Positions 35,650-47,600 of a DNA stretch of 64,000 nt are shown piece by piece. A model generated the notes under the pieces. That model saw only the letters and a list, made by a program, of their open reading frames with translations, had not been told where the DNA came from and made no database searches. Position numbers and translations under genes: made by a program. Location of the stretch: contig CM049320.1 of the NCBI GenBank assembly GCA_026874595.1, forward strand, positions 9,115,464 through 9,179,463, written 5' to 3'. Position 1 is the first letter of the stretch; every line of letters starts with the position of its first letter. The DNA is from Sipunculus nudus (taxonomy: Eukaryota > Annelida > Sipuncula > Golfingiida > Sipunculidae).

Positions 35650-38220
35650 TATTAGGGTATTTTTATATTGATAGTGATATATTGGTATAAAATGATTTAA
35701 GGGAGTGTAACAATAGTAACATAATAAGATAAATATGAAAAAAAAAATAATTTATCCCTGTTAACCCCTCTGTTAACCTCACTGACCAACAGTTGTAACA
35801 AGACTATGCAAATGTTTCCTTGTTATATAGTCAATAAGTTATACACAATAGATGGTGCATCATTAATTTGAAATCTAGATTTAAGGTCAAATGGTCGTTA
35901 AACAACCTTGGTTTAATTAGCTTGAGAATTCATATTAAAATGAATTTAGCCACAATGATATATACATATTTGGTATCCTTAGAGTATCCTATGTTAGATG
36001 AGATAAATATGAAATTTTTCTTAGATTTTTCTTGGAAGATTTTAAACTTTACATAATTTAATTTATATCTTATAACACGATATATCTCACATTTGGCTAA
36101 CAGTATTTACGTAAAAATAGTATTATATGGAAGTACATACAAATATCCCTAGTTTTTTATTTTTATTGTGTGTTTATAATCTTTTCTTCTTAAATAATTT
36201 TCAAAAAAGAAAAACTAATACAGACAATGCATATTTTTCTTTAAAATGGTGTAAATTGCTAAACTAAAAACAGATATGAAAAAAACGTGGCTTTTGAGAA
36301 ATATCGCGCCGAACACCATGCAGTCTGTTGAATTGTTGTTTTGAGAAACTGTTTGGAAAGAGAAATCTCGTTTTCAACGGGAAACAGAAATATATGCGCA
36401 AGTGACAGTCGTATATTTTCATCATATATTATGATCTGAATTTGTTTTGTTAAACAATCTTGAAATTAAACAGTTTGTCATGGTAAAATAAAAGACGGAA
36501 TTTTAACCTGAAATGACATCTCAAAAACTGTCAAACAGCCGAGTGGCTGGTCATCAGTAATTAGGTCATGGGCCACCGCGCCGGGACACGCGTCAGGCGA
36601 GAAGGGACTAACTAGCAAGGATAACTCTAATTAAGAAAAGTGAAGATTCGAACTGCCAATGTATCCCCCTCTCACAATCATATTTTAACACTGTAGACAC
36701 GATATAACTAGCAGCAACACCTGCAAGTCAACCCATACCATCCCAGAATGAGGAAACCTATAGATAACCGAATATTGGATAGGCATATTTAGCATAAAAT
36801 AAGATATTTTTTGTTGTTAAACTTTTTAAATGACTTATATCTTAATACTTTAAAACTGTTTCTAGACTTAAAAATATAGTTTTATTATGTAAAAAGAAAT
36901 TATCGAAACCCGATGTTTATTGACAGCGTTCCCGACCAAGATCCGAACTGGCTTTAATGTTAAACAGAGCTATAAGCCTTCCAGCAGCACTTAATATGTA
37001 CATTAAAACAAGGGTGACTTTTTCACAAGGTGCAGTATTTACCACGTAAAATGTGAACGGTTTCAATGAATGTCGACGCTGTTAGATGGCTTTCACAGAG
37101 ATACACACGGAGACACGCACGCTTACAGGGACAACCACTAGAGCGTAATAATTATAAATAAGAAGCGGCGAGTGCCAAGCAATGCTATTTTTAGCCATAT
37201 TTAGCATAAAACAAGACGGGACAATTACATGGATGAACTAATTATAACTCCTAGCAAGATAAAGTTAACTGAAATAACAAGCGGCAATTTCATATTTCAT
37301 TACATATTCTTGATACCACAACATTTACCCGTATAGCATGGCACTGACGTAATTTTGGGCAGTGACACAGACCTAAACAAAATTCTACGATCTGCATAAT
37401 AGTACAGGAGTAAGAGTACGGGGGGAAGTTTTTGCAATAATTAGTGTCAATTAATAATTAAGTGCCTGTAGAAACTCCCGGCTGACTGACCAGCGGCCTC
37501 CGCACGGCTATTAAACAAAGATGTGCCGTACACCGCCAGTAAATAGTTAACCAATAAGCAGTTGAATACCCTGTTCGTTCTCGCCGAGCTGACAGCGGTC
37601 CTGTATACAACCCACGTGGGGTTGACATATGAATTAAAATGCTTATTTTTCTTATTGGTACAAAATAACGCAAGGAAAGTGTAGTGACATGATAGATATA
37701 ACAAACAACTATAAGGTCACGGTTTTTCACAAAAAAAACCTTTTGACGATTTGACCTTAAGACAAATGCCCTTGTAATGGGAGCTGGTCATAACTTCGTA
37801 CAAGGTTACCTAGACTGATGTTGTATATGGACTCTAACCCTGTACTTATGTCGGGTTTCACATATTACATAATATGGCTGGGAGAAAACCAAGGGGATGA
37901 ATACCTTTGATCTTGTAATATACACTGTGTGGCTACAGGTGGCTGTAAAGGTGACTCAATTGACCTACAACTGCACAAAACCTATAAGGTGGACTCCTTA
38001 TCTGTTTGTAACTCCATTTGCTGTCTAAGTGTCACTGATATTGACCACTTTTTACGAGCAGTATGTTAGATTGGCCATGGAGACAACGAGTTATGGTCCA
38101 AACTGGACGTTTCAGGCCAGACCGGGAACATATAAATTCCGTTGTGATGCAATACAGGGCAAGAAAAATATTCTGTGTGTGTTATGTCTGGAGATAACAG
38201 GATAGAGATGTTGTGTAGCT
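35650..38220. other. Non-coding interval; weak tRNA-like boxes near 36.54-36.65 kb
   Basis: GCCGAGTGGCTGG at 36539 resembles an A box and GATTCGAACT at 36645 resembles a B box, but they are about 107 bp apart. That is far for a tRNA and could be a disrupted SINE. A GC-richer patch at 37460-37620 is open on the minus strand without a known motif. Confidence 0.3.
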
Positions 38221-38241
38221 GTATCGTTTGTTTTTTACCAG

Positions 38242-38446
38242 ATTTGTGGGAGGCTTTCTCGAGGAATATAACTCTATTATGTTACGCCCTGATTTTTCAC
38301 TTCGTTTCAATGGAGTTGAAGGAACCCGGAATAGATGGCATTGTGAATTTGGTTTATTTTGTGACAACTACAATATTGAGCCATCACCAACAGAAATGGG
38401 TTCTGACAGGCGCTTATTTAACCGGTCGTGGTTGTCTCTTAGTTAA
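38242..38446 (+). CDS. Candidate exon, unrecognised, upstream of galactosyltransferase-like exons
   Basis: A strong acceptor-like sequence (TTTGTTTTTTACCAG) ends at 38241. The plus frame beyond it is open to a TAA near 38446 and looks protein-like: FVGGFLEEYNSIMLRPDFSL, then NRWHCEFGLFCDNYNIEPSP. Low-complexity content is absent. I do not recognise the family. It lies 450 bp upstream of the galactosyltransferase-like exon, on the same strand, and could belong to the same gene. A donor cannot be fixed; GG|GTTCTG near 38400 is one option. Confidence 0.3.
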
Positions 38447-38895
38447 AAAAAAATTTGCTGTGAAATTTGATTCTTGATGACATTCATCATACTGCTCTGG
38501 TGTATTGGTGCTTTTTTATTAATGTGAGGTTTGTTAAGGCAATGAATGAATATGTCGTCTTTTCTTGTATATCAAGAAATACAATACCGGGTACAGCAGA
38601 CCATCATTACGTTTGGATCCTACGCCTTTGAGATTCATAGAGAATATGTGCTGCGGTAGAATTTTTTTCTGTTAATTTAGCTGTTGTTTATGTAATCTGT
38701 GACTTGCAGTGTACAAGTATACAGGCCGAAACTAAAAACAGCGGGTTAAATTGTCAAAGTTAGGAACTACTATGAGAGTGAGAGCTTGTAATTATAGAAA
38801 ACATACTCGAATATCTGACTATGTCGTATAAGATCGCTAACAAAATATGACTTGAAAGTTAGATTGTAGACTCTGATAACCAAAAAGTATTTCAG

Positions 38896-39018
38896 GCTTC
38901 TTTACGGCAATTCGATTGGAAGTGCCATTGCCTCCACAGAAGAACAGTTCCATAGAATCAACGGTTTCTCTAACGCCTACTTTGGATGGAGCGATGAGGA
39001 AAGCAATCTCTTTAGCAG
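38896..39018 (+). CDS. Exon of a beta-1,4-galactosyltransferase-like protein
   Basis: The exon lies between an AG at 38894-38895 and a GTGAGA donor at 39019. It encodes 41 residues including STEEQFHRINGFSNAYFGW and EESNLFSR. This matches the GT7 C-terminal domain pattern (T-x-x-Q-F-x-x-I-N-G-F-S-N-x-Y-x-G-W-G-G-E-D-D-D). Its 123-bp length equals, as I recall, the corresponding vertebrate B4GALT exon. The family's GWGGEDDD reads GWSDEESN here: the glutamate is kept, but the two glycines and two following aspartates have changed. Activity is therefore doubtful, or specificity altered. The phase (1 nt in, 2 nt out) fits the next exon. Confidence 0.75.
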
Positions 39019-39334
39019 GTGAGACTGAAAAAACTATACAGATTAAAAATCTTTATATGCTAACACAATCAGTGAAGTATCAGTCTGTTCCGTGAATACT
39101 AAACCGGATGAATTTATTGAAATAAAAGTATAAATTTTAAGAATAGCGAAAGGATAATACCTGCATTTTTGCGTGTTGGTCTGGCATTTGTTTCAGACGC
39201 TGATAAACAAATTTTCATTGTATGACGTAAAATTTGTTTCATTTGAAATTTTAGGAAAATCAGAGCCCATCAATATAAAAAATATATTTTGTATGTGCAT
39301 TTGATGGGCTTGAATAAACTGATTTTATTAAATA

Positions 39335-40230
39335 CAGTAAAACCTCGTTGTGTCGAGGGACTGGTGACTTTACTTTGACACAACCGGAGTTCGAAACAAC
39401 CGATATTTAATATATTCCGCCTTGATTGTTATCGATAAATACTGCACATGTATAGGGCCTATATTATATAGTTTTCCCAAATGTTGGCGTGAACGAACAA
39501 CACAAATTTTATGATAAATGTATTTATTAATAATAAAAAAAAAATAAGTTCCACCTAAAATAAGATTAGATAATCAAGATAGTAAAATAAGAGCACATAC
39601 ATGTATTAAAGCACACAAATCATCAAATGATAGACCCAGATCATTTTCAGTTCAAAACATTAGCTCTTCTTTAAAAAGGCGATAACAGTCGTTTGCTTAG
39701 CTCTAGAACGCTCTTGGCCAGGAAAAAGCTCTCAGTTCCAGACAGGAATTGGCCAAACAGTTAAACAACCGACTACGTGTGTAAACCATCTTACCTTGAT
39801 GTGAAGATCCTTGCCGGTATTAATTATGCAACTGGTCATCATGGCCGTAGGTATATATGATTGATGGACCGTGCACAGCTGTATCCCGACAATTAAACAG
39901 CATGACTCCGAGTCGTGCGACAGAGCCATCGCGCTTGATGTGTAAGCGTCTTGTCGGAATTAATTAGGTATAACTGTCATCACGGCCCAATCACGATTGA
40001 CGGGCCGTACTCAACTGTACCCAAACATTCAAGCATCATTACTTCGAGTTGAGCGATAGAAATACTAGCTGTGGGCCAACAAAAGACCTCAACACATCAG
40101 GTTCTTCGACATATCCGAGTTCGACACAAAAGTAGTAAAATTAGTAAGGTTTTAACGTTTTTTTTTCCAGGGACTCCACATTCGACTCGTACACATGGGA
40201 GAATTCGACTTAGCCGAGTTCGATACAACT
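39335..40230 (+). mobile_element. pogo/Tigger-like fragment in the intron
   Basis: TACAGTAAAACCTCGTTGTG at 39335 is a typical Tigger-like tip (TA followed by CAG). GGAGTTCGA and CCGAGTTCGA subterminal-type words occur near 39388, 40112 and 40215. A matching inverted right tip is not visible, so the element is truncated or rearranged. Inside are two 139-bp tandem copies beginning CTTGATGTG at 39795 and 39934. Confidence 0.5.
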
Positions 40231-40284
40231 ATGATCTTTTAGGGCGCGACTTTATCATTGTTTTTTGCTGTTGAAATGTTTTAG

Positions 40285-40380
40285 GGTGAGGAACCAGAAG
40301 TACCGCGGCCTCCGGTATCCGACAAAGATCGCTCGGTATAAATGTATACACCATATGCAAGCTGAGAAAGGACAACGAAG
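40285..40380 (+). CDS. Second exon of the beta-1,4-galactosyltransferase-like protein
   Basis: It follows AG at 40283-40284 and ends before GTGACA at 40381. Joined in phase to the previous exon it reads RVRNQKYRGLRYP, then TKIARYKCIHHMQAEKGQ. In B4GALT proteins the next exon likewise carries a basic stretch with R-x-x-x-x-I-x-R-Y-x-x-I-x-H. At 96 bp it is slightly shorter than the usual 105 bp or so. The exact phase match and lack of stops favour a real exon pair over chance. Upstream exons with the F-H-D-V-D metal motif were not found, so the gene is incomplete here. Confidence 0.7.
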
Positions 40381-40680
40381 GTGACACCGCATGCTAACGA
40401 AAGAGACAGAAATACTTTAATGTTGAAGCACACCTTTATGTTTATGCTTTATGCTGATTCGCTTAATCATATACCAATGAACTATAAAACTATAAAACTA
40501 TAATTCAAAAATATAATATGGCTGTGAATGCATATTTTTGGCATTATGGTTGTGCCAGATAAATATTTACTCAAACCTTACAAAGAAAAAAAAATAGAAA
40601 CATAATAGGCTTATAATTTACACCAATATCTGTGCGTGTTAAAGAATGACAGCAAGAAATCATACTAATTTTTTTTTCAG

Positions 40681-40708
40681 AGGTTATACCCGAAATAGAA
40701 AATCCTAA
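40681..40708 (+). CDS. Possible short terminal exon of the galactosyltransferase-like gene
   Basis: A very good acceptor (CTAATTTTTTTTTCAG) ends at 40680. Splicing in the required phase gives GYTRNRKS and a stop at 40706-40708. That would remove the usual family C-terminal segment. It may be chance. Confidence 0.2.
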
Positions 40709-40849
40709 AGAGATAAGAACAAACAACTGTTTTTTGTATGACTTTTACCCCGCATTGTATGGCTTATGGGTTAACTATTTTCATTTTTTTTAATACATCA
40801 TGATCTGTATGGAAAAAAACCATGGCTCCTGAAAAAGGGAATCAACAGT

Positions 40850-41800
40850 TTTGTCCACGAAAAATGATAAGCTTCCAGTCTCACATATAAAATTATAAAC
40901 TATCTGAAAGAATTTCAAGGCAACTGCTGCAAAATTGTGGCTTCTAGTTCAATAAACTTCAGTCAAAACAACAAGGCATTGGTCGAAATTGAGAAGTTGA
41001 CCAATATTCACGTAATATAATAAGCTCCCAGCCTCACATATAAAACTGCAAACTATCTGAAAGAATTTCAAGGAAAAAGCTGCAAAAGTGTGGCTTCTAG
41101 TGCGATAAACGTCAGTCAAAACAAGGCATTAGTCGAAATTGAGACAGTCTGTGAACAGACAGATATTAATATATAGTGGCGGAAGGTCAGGCAACGATTG
41201 CCATACGATAATATGAGGGGAAAAAAGGCAAAAAAAAAGAGATATATGTGAGCAGGTTATAGTTTTCTTTTCACAATATATAAGAAAAGATCACTTTGTA
41301 GGTTACTGATCCCTTTGACCTTTAACCAAATGTTTAGAAAACAAAAATATATCGTGAGAGAATGACGCCTAATAACTGTTTACGTTTCAAGGCACTTGCG
41401 TTGGAACATGGCCTCGAATGTACTGAATGTCAGACAAGGCGCAGTAGACAAAATAACCTACGACAGAGATCAGACAGGCATACTGACACATTGGCGGAAG
41501 GTCATTTACCTTGGCTACATGAAGCTTTCAGGAAAAAAAAGATAATTAAAATGAGTTAAAGTTGCATAAGTATGTGGTCACCTTTGACAAAGATATCAGG
41601 ATATCGATTTTGAGGTGTTTGATCAGCTAAACCGTCAACCGGTTATCCCAAAGAAAAAAACTTTCAATTTGGAATGAATTTTTTGCTGACTTTACAAATT
41701 TCAAGGGAATGCTGCAAATGTGTGGCCTGTAATGTGCTTTATATCAGTCAAAACAATAAAACAGTAAATTAATGAACTACATTTAAAATTAATACAAAAA
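40850..41800 (+). repeat. Non-coding repeat family, copy b
   Basis: Phrases GAATTTCAAGGCAACTGCTGCAAAA, TGTGGCTTCTAG, AAACTTCAGTCAAAACAACAAGGC and GCGGAAGGTCA recur here. The first of these appears twice within 150 bp. TTGACCTTTAACC lies near 41317. Orientation is as in the other copies. Confidence 0.7.
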
Positions 41801-42345
41801 ATGTTTTATTTGTTAGAAAAACGATGATATTAATTTTTCCGAGAAAAATTGACTTCTGACCAATCTTGCAAAAATAAATAAGCCTAGTTTGATATTAGAA
41901 ATGTGCTGACCAGGACGGATGCCCCCTTCTCTGGTCAGTGTATGCGTATGATAAATTAAGAATCACCTGAACCGGCAAGCTTGTAAAAAAATCAATATCA
42001 TACCGGTTCAAGATTTATGTTAACATAAATATCAAATATGATATGGATCTCATTTAGATACATTGTAAGGGTAGCAGGTGTGTCTGCGGGGTGACAGTGA
42101 TCTTATTTAAACCTAATCTATTTCACAAATACATTCAAGTAAAGGCGAAATATGTAAGAAATTTACAAAAAGAGACATGCATTGTTGCAAATTTTGTTCA
42201 AAGGACAGAAAATGATTAGGAATGTGTTATAACTAGGAAACAGCCATCGTATACCGTTTGCATGTATGACATAGGACACTTATGACATACTATTAGCATT
42301 TGTGACATAGAACATATTTGACATATATGACATTATTTCCTTGAA

Positions 42346-42365
42346 ATTAAAAAAAAAAAAAAAAA
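42346..42365. repeat. A20 homopolymer
   Basis: A run of about 20 adenines lies 65 bp upstream of the FkbM-like relic. Confidence 0.9.
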
Positions 42366-42429
42366 CGGGGCAGGAGAGGTGTAATATATGCCAACATTTA
42401 TCGCGCTGTGAAAAAAGTTTCCTTTCGCG

Positions 42430-43000
42430 AAGTTCATTGATATTGGAGCTAATCTTAGGTAATGCGGTCTGTGAGCAGGGACAGAGGACTTACCCCAAGG
42501 AACCCTAGCCTGAACAAGTGAATCATAAAACCATATATAAAGAAAGGGAAACTGTTAGACCTATTTGCTAAACGAACTCGCTGACGAGTATATCAATTTA
42601 CTGCGTCTATTTTTTGGAGAAGAAAGCAATGGAGCTTTGAGAATGATACCTTATAAATTTCAAGGTCCTTTCATACGATCTATTCTGATGGATTATTTAT
42701 TTCCGTCGCTGTTGTTAAAATCGACGTTGAAGGTTTCAAAGATAAAACTCTCCGGAATTCCACAAGTTTTTTCAGCAGTTGTTTGTTCTGTATATTCTGA
42801 GGAGCGGGTGTTTCTGCAGCTAGTGCTTGGTACGAATGTGTCGAGGGTAGAAGATCTCATGTCGACAATGAAAGTCAAAAGATATACACTCCATGTGCTT
42901 ACACTTAAAATCCTCCAAACCAAATTACGCATATTGTTATCAACAATTGATATTAGGCGTAAAATGATACTTGGCGCCATAATTTAACAGATCCGATGTA
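42430..43000 (+). pseudogene. FkbM-type methyltransferase domain, broken
   Basis: KFIDIGANL at 42430 matches the FkbM S-adenosylmethionine-binding start (F-x-D-I-G-A-N-x-G). From 42565 a frame gives LNELADEYINLLR and NGALRMIPYK, as in the family's middle. After a shift near 42675 the third frame gives IYSDGLFISVAVVKIDVEGF then KDKTLRNSTSFF, the hallmark V-x-K-I-D-V-E-G-x-E segment, and later AWYECVEG and TWRHNL. In-frame stops occur (after CIF and after CAYT). FkbM proteins methylate sugars or similar groups; this copy looks inactive. The single longest frame (42565-42987) is not an intact gene. Confidence 0.65.
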
Positions 43001-43764
43001 CAATATGTGGGTACCCATATTAACATCCCATACCGCGCCCGTAAGAGGGGTATAATAGTTTATCTCTGTTACAAATAGAACTGCATAGTATTTCTTGGAA
43101 TTTTATCGTCTTAAGATAACATCCAAGGATCGTTGGATTAATCCGATTCACCGCAAACATTTTCACCATAGTATCCCATTGTTCTTGGTATTACAATAGA
43201 ATAGAACAATTAATCGGTATTAGCGGGTGGCTATCTTATTGAGGTGACCTGGGATTGGGTCCTTAGCTGTAACAGGTGTGTAGACCTTTATAGCAGGGAG
43301 GACCAACCTTTAATCTAGTTTACTTTGTTTACACTTTCCGCATCTTACCGCAAATCGCTCATCTTATCTTTGAATGTTTCTTAAAATGTTCTTACGAAAT
43401 AAGCATTGGAACTGTCTGCTAATTCAAGAAAACTGAGATCCAAGAGCTGACATGAAATAGCGATTTACAGGCAACTTAGTATCCATGACAGATCTTGGGT
43501 CAATGTAATAAGTGTCTGATAACAAGGTTTGTTTATCTATTTTTTATTCACCGTGTTGAATACATAAGGATAACAGACAGTATTTGCTGTATGAACATAA
43601 TACCATAGACGTTTTAATAATTGTTATGAAAGAAACAGGTAAGAACAAATGTGTATGAATATTGGATGCTAAATATATAACAATCCTGAAGGTATTTTCA
43701 AATTTCTCACTGGCTGGAAATAATTCGGAAAAAACTGAAACAATTTTGACAGAAATGGAAAGCG

Positions 43765-43896
43765 ATGGGCCTGGTCGATTTTAAAACATATTTTGTTGAG
43801 GGACAGTTCTTCCTCGCCATACAATATGATTCTTGTATCAATGGTGTCAATGTATTTCATGTTAACTTCATATTACCTTTCAGGTTCACAGTATAA
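43765..43896 (+). other. Weak candidate exon upstream of the sugar-transferase domain
   Basis: A plus frame reads MGLVDFKTYFVEGQFFLAIQ and INGVNVFHVNF before a stop at 43894-43896. It looks protein-like but I cannot place it in a family. It is 200 bp upstream of the next acceptor. The minus strand is open here too. Confidence 0.2.
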
Positions 43897-44091
43897 AGTC
43901 CATGTTTAAAGGCTATGTTCAACGGATTCATTAGCTATACTGCATGCATATAATGTATTATTATTTTTTTTAATGTTTTGAGAAGAGCTTTTTACTTTCA
44001 GTCTCGCACGTAATGTTCCTAAACATTATGACTCGACTTTATTTATTTACATTTTTTTTATAAATTATGCGAACGTTTACTTTTTTAACAG

Positions 44092-44464
44092 CGGGTGTTG
44101 CCAATTTATTTCCGGTAGTTCTATTGGAAGAAACACAGGTCGTTCTAGCAAAGGAGGACATCCACCCTTTTTTGAAAAATCACTGGGTCATATTGCCTAT
44201 ACTCAGGATGGTTTTGAAGACCCTGCTTTACGTAAGAAAGGGGTCATGAAATTCGTAATGACGGAAGCATTAATAAGGTTAGGATATCCCGTAGTGTTGT
44301 GTAACTTGGATCTATTCTTCACACAAGACGTATTCCCTTCCTTCAATTGCAGTGATTGTGATCTTGAAATTCAGCAAGACATGCCTCAAAATACAAAGCT
44401 AGTTTGTGTCGGACTAGTATTTTGCAGACCAACGCGTTCTCATTTTCTCGAAAATATCCAATGA
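44092..44464 (+). pseudogene. Nucleotide-diphospho-sugar transferase domain (PF03407-like), probably broken
   Basis: A clear acceptor (TTTACTTTTTTAACAG) ends at 44091. The frame is open to TGA at 44462-44464: IAYTQDGFEDPALRKKG, MKFVMTEALIRLGYPVVLCN, LDLFFTQDVFPSF, LEIQQDMPQNTKL, LVFCRPTRSHF. This matches the PF03407 core: a K-x-x-x-x-x-x-L-x-x-G-Y-x-V helix, a D-x-D-x-x-F strand, Q-x-D, then G-x-x-x-x-R-x-T. The D-x-D reads N-L-D, so the first metal ligand is altered. After the stop a second frame continues EKMVTDSRIWYQSQFTRILS to about 44540, fitting the family's D-Q-x-x-F-N. That indicates one frameshift. Further downstream the match fades. Confidence 0.65.
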
Positions 44465-44639
44465 AAAAATGGTAACTGACTCCAGAATCTGGTATCAGTC
44501 TCAATTTACAAGAATTCTATCAGCTTGCTAAGAAGGAACTCTGATATTTTTTCATGTCAACCCAATTCAATGCTTCCAAAGCTACACGTCTCTATCCTAA
44601 TGATATGACAAAAATCAGGAAAATCTTTTAAAATTTCAA

Positions 44640-47600
44640 GACTTCCAAAAAATGTTGAAACATTGGTATCCACAGACTGGGAGACTTTTAATTAATATTG
44701 AACAAAACCAATAACATATTAATAATTATGTACATATATCAAGAGAATATGTTTTGAAACGACTTCGGCGAAATGGAGTTCAGCAAAAATGCTAAATGCC
44801 AGCTATTCAACAACGCAGTGGGATTCACAACAACAGCTCAGAGGAAGGACATGATAACATATTGGCACAACAGCAAGAAAACATGACCACACTGTAATAA
44901 GGGCAACTTAAGGCGCATAGAGTGAGGCTGAGGTGGATGTGACCATTTAAAAAAAATTGTGAGAAAAAAATCAGGATTCCCAGGTTTCCTTCGCCTTTGT
45001 ACCATATTTACGAAAAATGATAAGCAACAAAAATTAAATGACATATACTATCTGATTAAATGCCAGGATATCTACAACAGAGAAGAAAAAATTGACAATA
45101 ACAGCTCACCAAACATACTGACATATAACCACAAGAACAAAAAAAATTGACCAACCCATAAAATGACAACGTAAAGGTCAATAAAATGAGGTTGAGGTGG
45201 TTGTGGCCTTTGTAAAACAAGTTACGTGTAAATAAAGATTTGAAGGTTTCAATATCCTTTGCTTTGACCAATACTAAGGAAAAATAAGAAGCCCCATATG
45301 TAAATGACAAAATATTTGAATTAATTAAAAGGCAACTGCTCATAAGTATGCCCTGTAGTGTGATAAACATCAGTCAAAACAACAAGGCATTAGTAAAAAT
45401 TGACATCGACGGTGAACAGACATGTATTATGCAAAGTGGCGGAAGCTCAGAAAACGGAGGCCATGATATGAGGTAAATGTAATGAGATATAGGTGATTAG
45501 GTTCTGGTTATCTTTTCACAAAGATATAACGCTTTAGCAATATGGAGGTCATTGATCGCCTTGAACTGTAACGGATATTTACCTTAAACAAAACGATATC
45601 GTGTGAGAATGAGACCTATTAACTATAAACTTTTTTAAGACAATTGTTGGGAAATGGTTGCTAAGAATATACTACAAGTGAGCGAACACAACAACACAGC
45701 TGACGAAATTATCGACGGCAATGAACACATAGGCACGTTGACATCTAGGCGAAAGTTAGAAACCTACGCTACATACTGCTATCTGATAAACAGAAAAATT
45801 AAATGAATAATAGGTGATGCGGCTTTGTTCTTTTTTTTACAAATATTTAAGGAAATATATATTTGGGGTGATTGATCACCTAGAACTTTGACCGATAATC
45901 ACAAAAAAGAACTTTCATGTTGGAATGTTATTTACTGACTCTATAACTTTCAAGGCAATTGCTGCACAATTTGTTGACTCTAGTCCGTGAAATATCAGTC
46001 AAAACACCAACACAATCGATGAAAATGACAACAACAGATTGCCAGACAGACATAGTCACAAACAGTACAATGGTATGGCGGACTGAAAGACAAATAAATT
46101 AAGCTACATTTTAGGTGAATACGATAAAAATGTTTTATCAAGTTTTGAGAAAGTAATTGATTTTTGAGGTCCTTGACTGTCGACCAATCTTGCAAAAGCA
46201 AAGAAAGTCTTGGTTGATATTAGAGATGTACCAACTGTCAAAGTTTCAAAGCGATTGTCGCTTCATTCACACAGACATATCTCCATAAATAAACTTCAAC
46301 CTAGTTTATACAATAATAGGTAACATTGTCAATCACAGATCTTGGCCAAGTCAGCTCAGGAATAATCCCCTGGCCCTAGTTTAGGTGTAGCAATAAAAAC
46401 TGTAAAATTGTCTTTAGTTTTGGAGATATGACAGAATGTTAATGTATTGTAGAGTTTAATGTGCGGAGCCCTCACAACAACAACTCAACAGAAGGAATTC
46501 ACCACAACAATTCATCAGACGGACAAACTGACATATTGGGACATGAGCAAGCAGGAAAACGTGATAACACCGCAATAAGGGCAACATAACGGCGCATAAA
46601 GTGAAATTGAGGTAAGTGTGGCCTCGTGAGAAAATCAGGATTTTGAAGTGATCGATATCCTTTGCCTTTCTCCAATATTAACGAAAAATGATAAGCAACA
46701 AAATGTAACTGACATTTACTATCTGAATGAAAGCCAGGAAATCAACAACGCAGAAGCAGAACTTGACAGCAGCTCCTCAACAGAAATATTGACATATTGG
46801 CACCGGAACAAGAAAACTTTACCATCCCATAAAATGACTAAGTAAAGGCAAATAAAATGAGGTTGAGGTGGTTGTGGCCTTTTTAAACAAGTTACGAAGA
46901 AACAACGATATTAAGGTTTCAATATTCTTCGCCTTTGACCAATACTCACAAAAAATAAGAAGCCCAATATGTAAATGACACATACTATCTGAATGAATTT
47001 CAAGGCAACTGCTGCAAAAAGTGTGGCCTGTAGTGCGATAAAGGTCAGTCAAAACAACAAGGCATAGTAAAAATTGACATGTACCAACAGTAAAAGTATC
47101 AAAGCAATTGTATAACAGTGGTGGCTTCATTCGCAGAGACATATCTCCACAAATAAACTTCAACCTAGATTAAACGCCAAGTCAACTCAGGATAAACCCC
47201 TTGGCCCTAGTTTAGGTGCAGCAATAAAAACTGTAATATTGTCTTTAGTTTTCAGTGATACGACAGAATGTTGATGTTTTGTACAGTTTCATGTGCGGAA
47301 CCCTCAAAAGAATAGCTCAACAGAAGGAATTAACAACAAAAGCTAAACAGACAGACAAACTGACATATTCGCATAAGCAAGAAAACGTGACCTCATCGTA
47401 ATAAGGGCAACATAAAGGCGCATAAAGGGCAGTTGAGGTAGATGTGACCATTTAAAACAATCGTGAGGAAATCAGGATTCTGGGGTTTTTGCTATCCCTC
47501 GCCTTTGACCCATATTTACGAAAAATATCAAAATATAAAAGACATATACTATCTTAAAGAATGCAAGAAATTAAAGAACGCAGAAGAAGAAATTGACAAC

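Noticed and set aside
36539-36655. A tRNA gene or intact SINE
   Set aside because: The A-box-like and B-box-like words are about 107 bp apart and the cloverleaf does not close.
42565-42987. A 140-codon frame as an intact gene
   Set aside because: Only its first third fits an FkbM domain; the rest of that domain lies in another frame, so this is a broken copy.
44838-47163. Several 60-115 codon frames on both strands as small genes
   Set aside because: They lie in the 320-bp-unit repeat family, and equivalent places in other copies are closed by stops.
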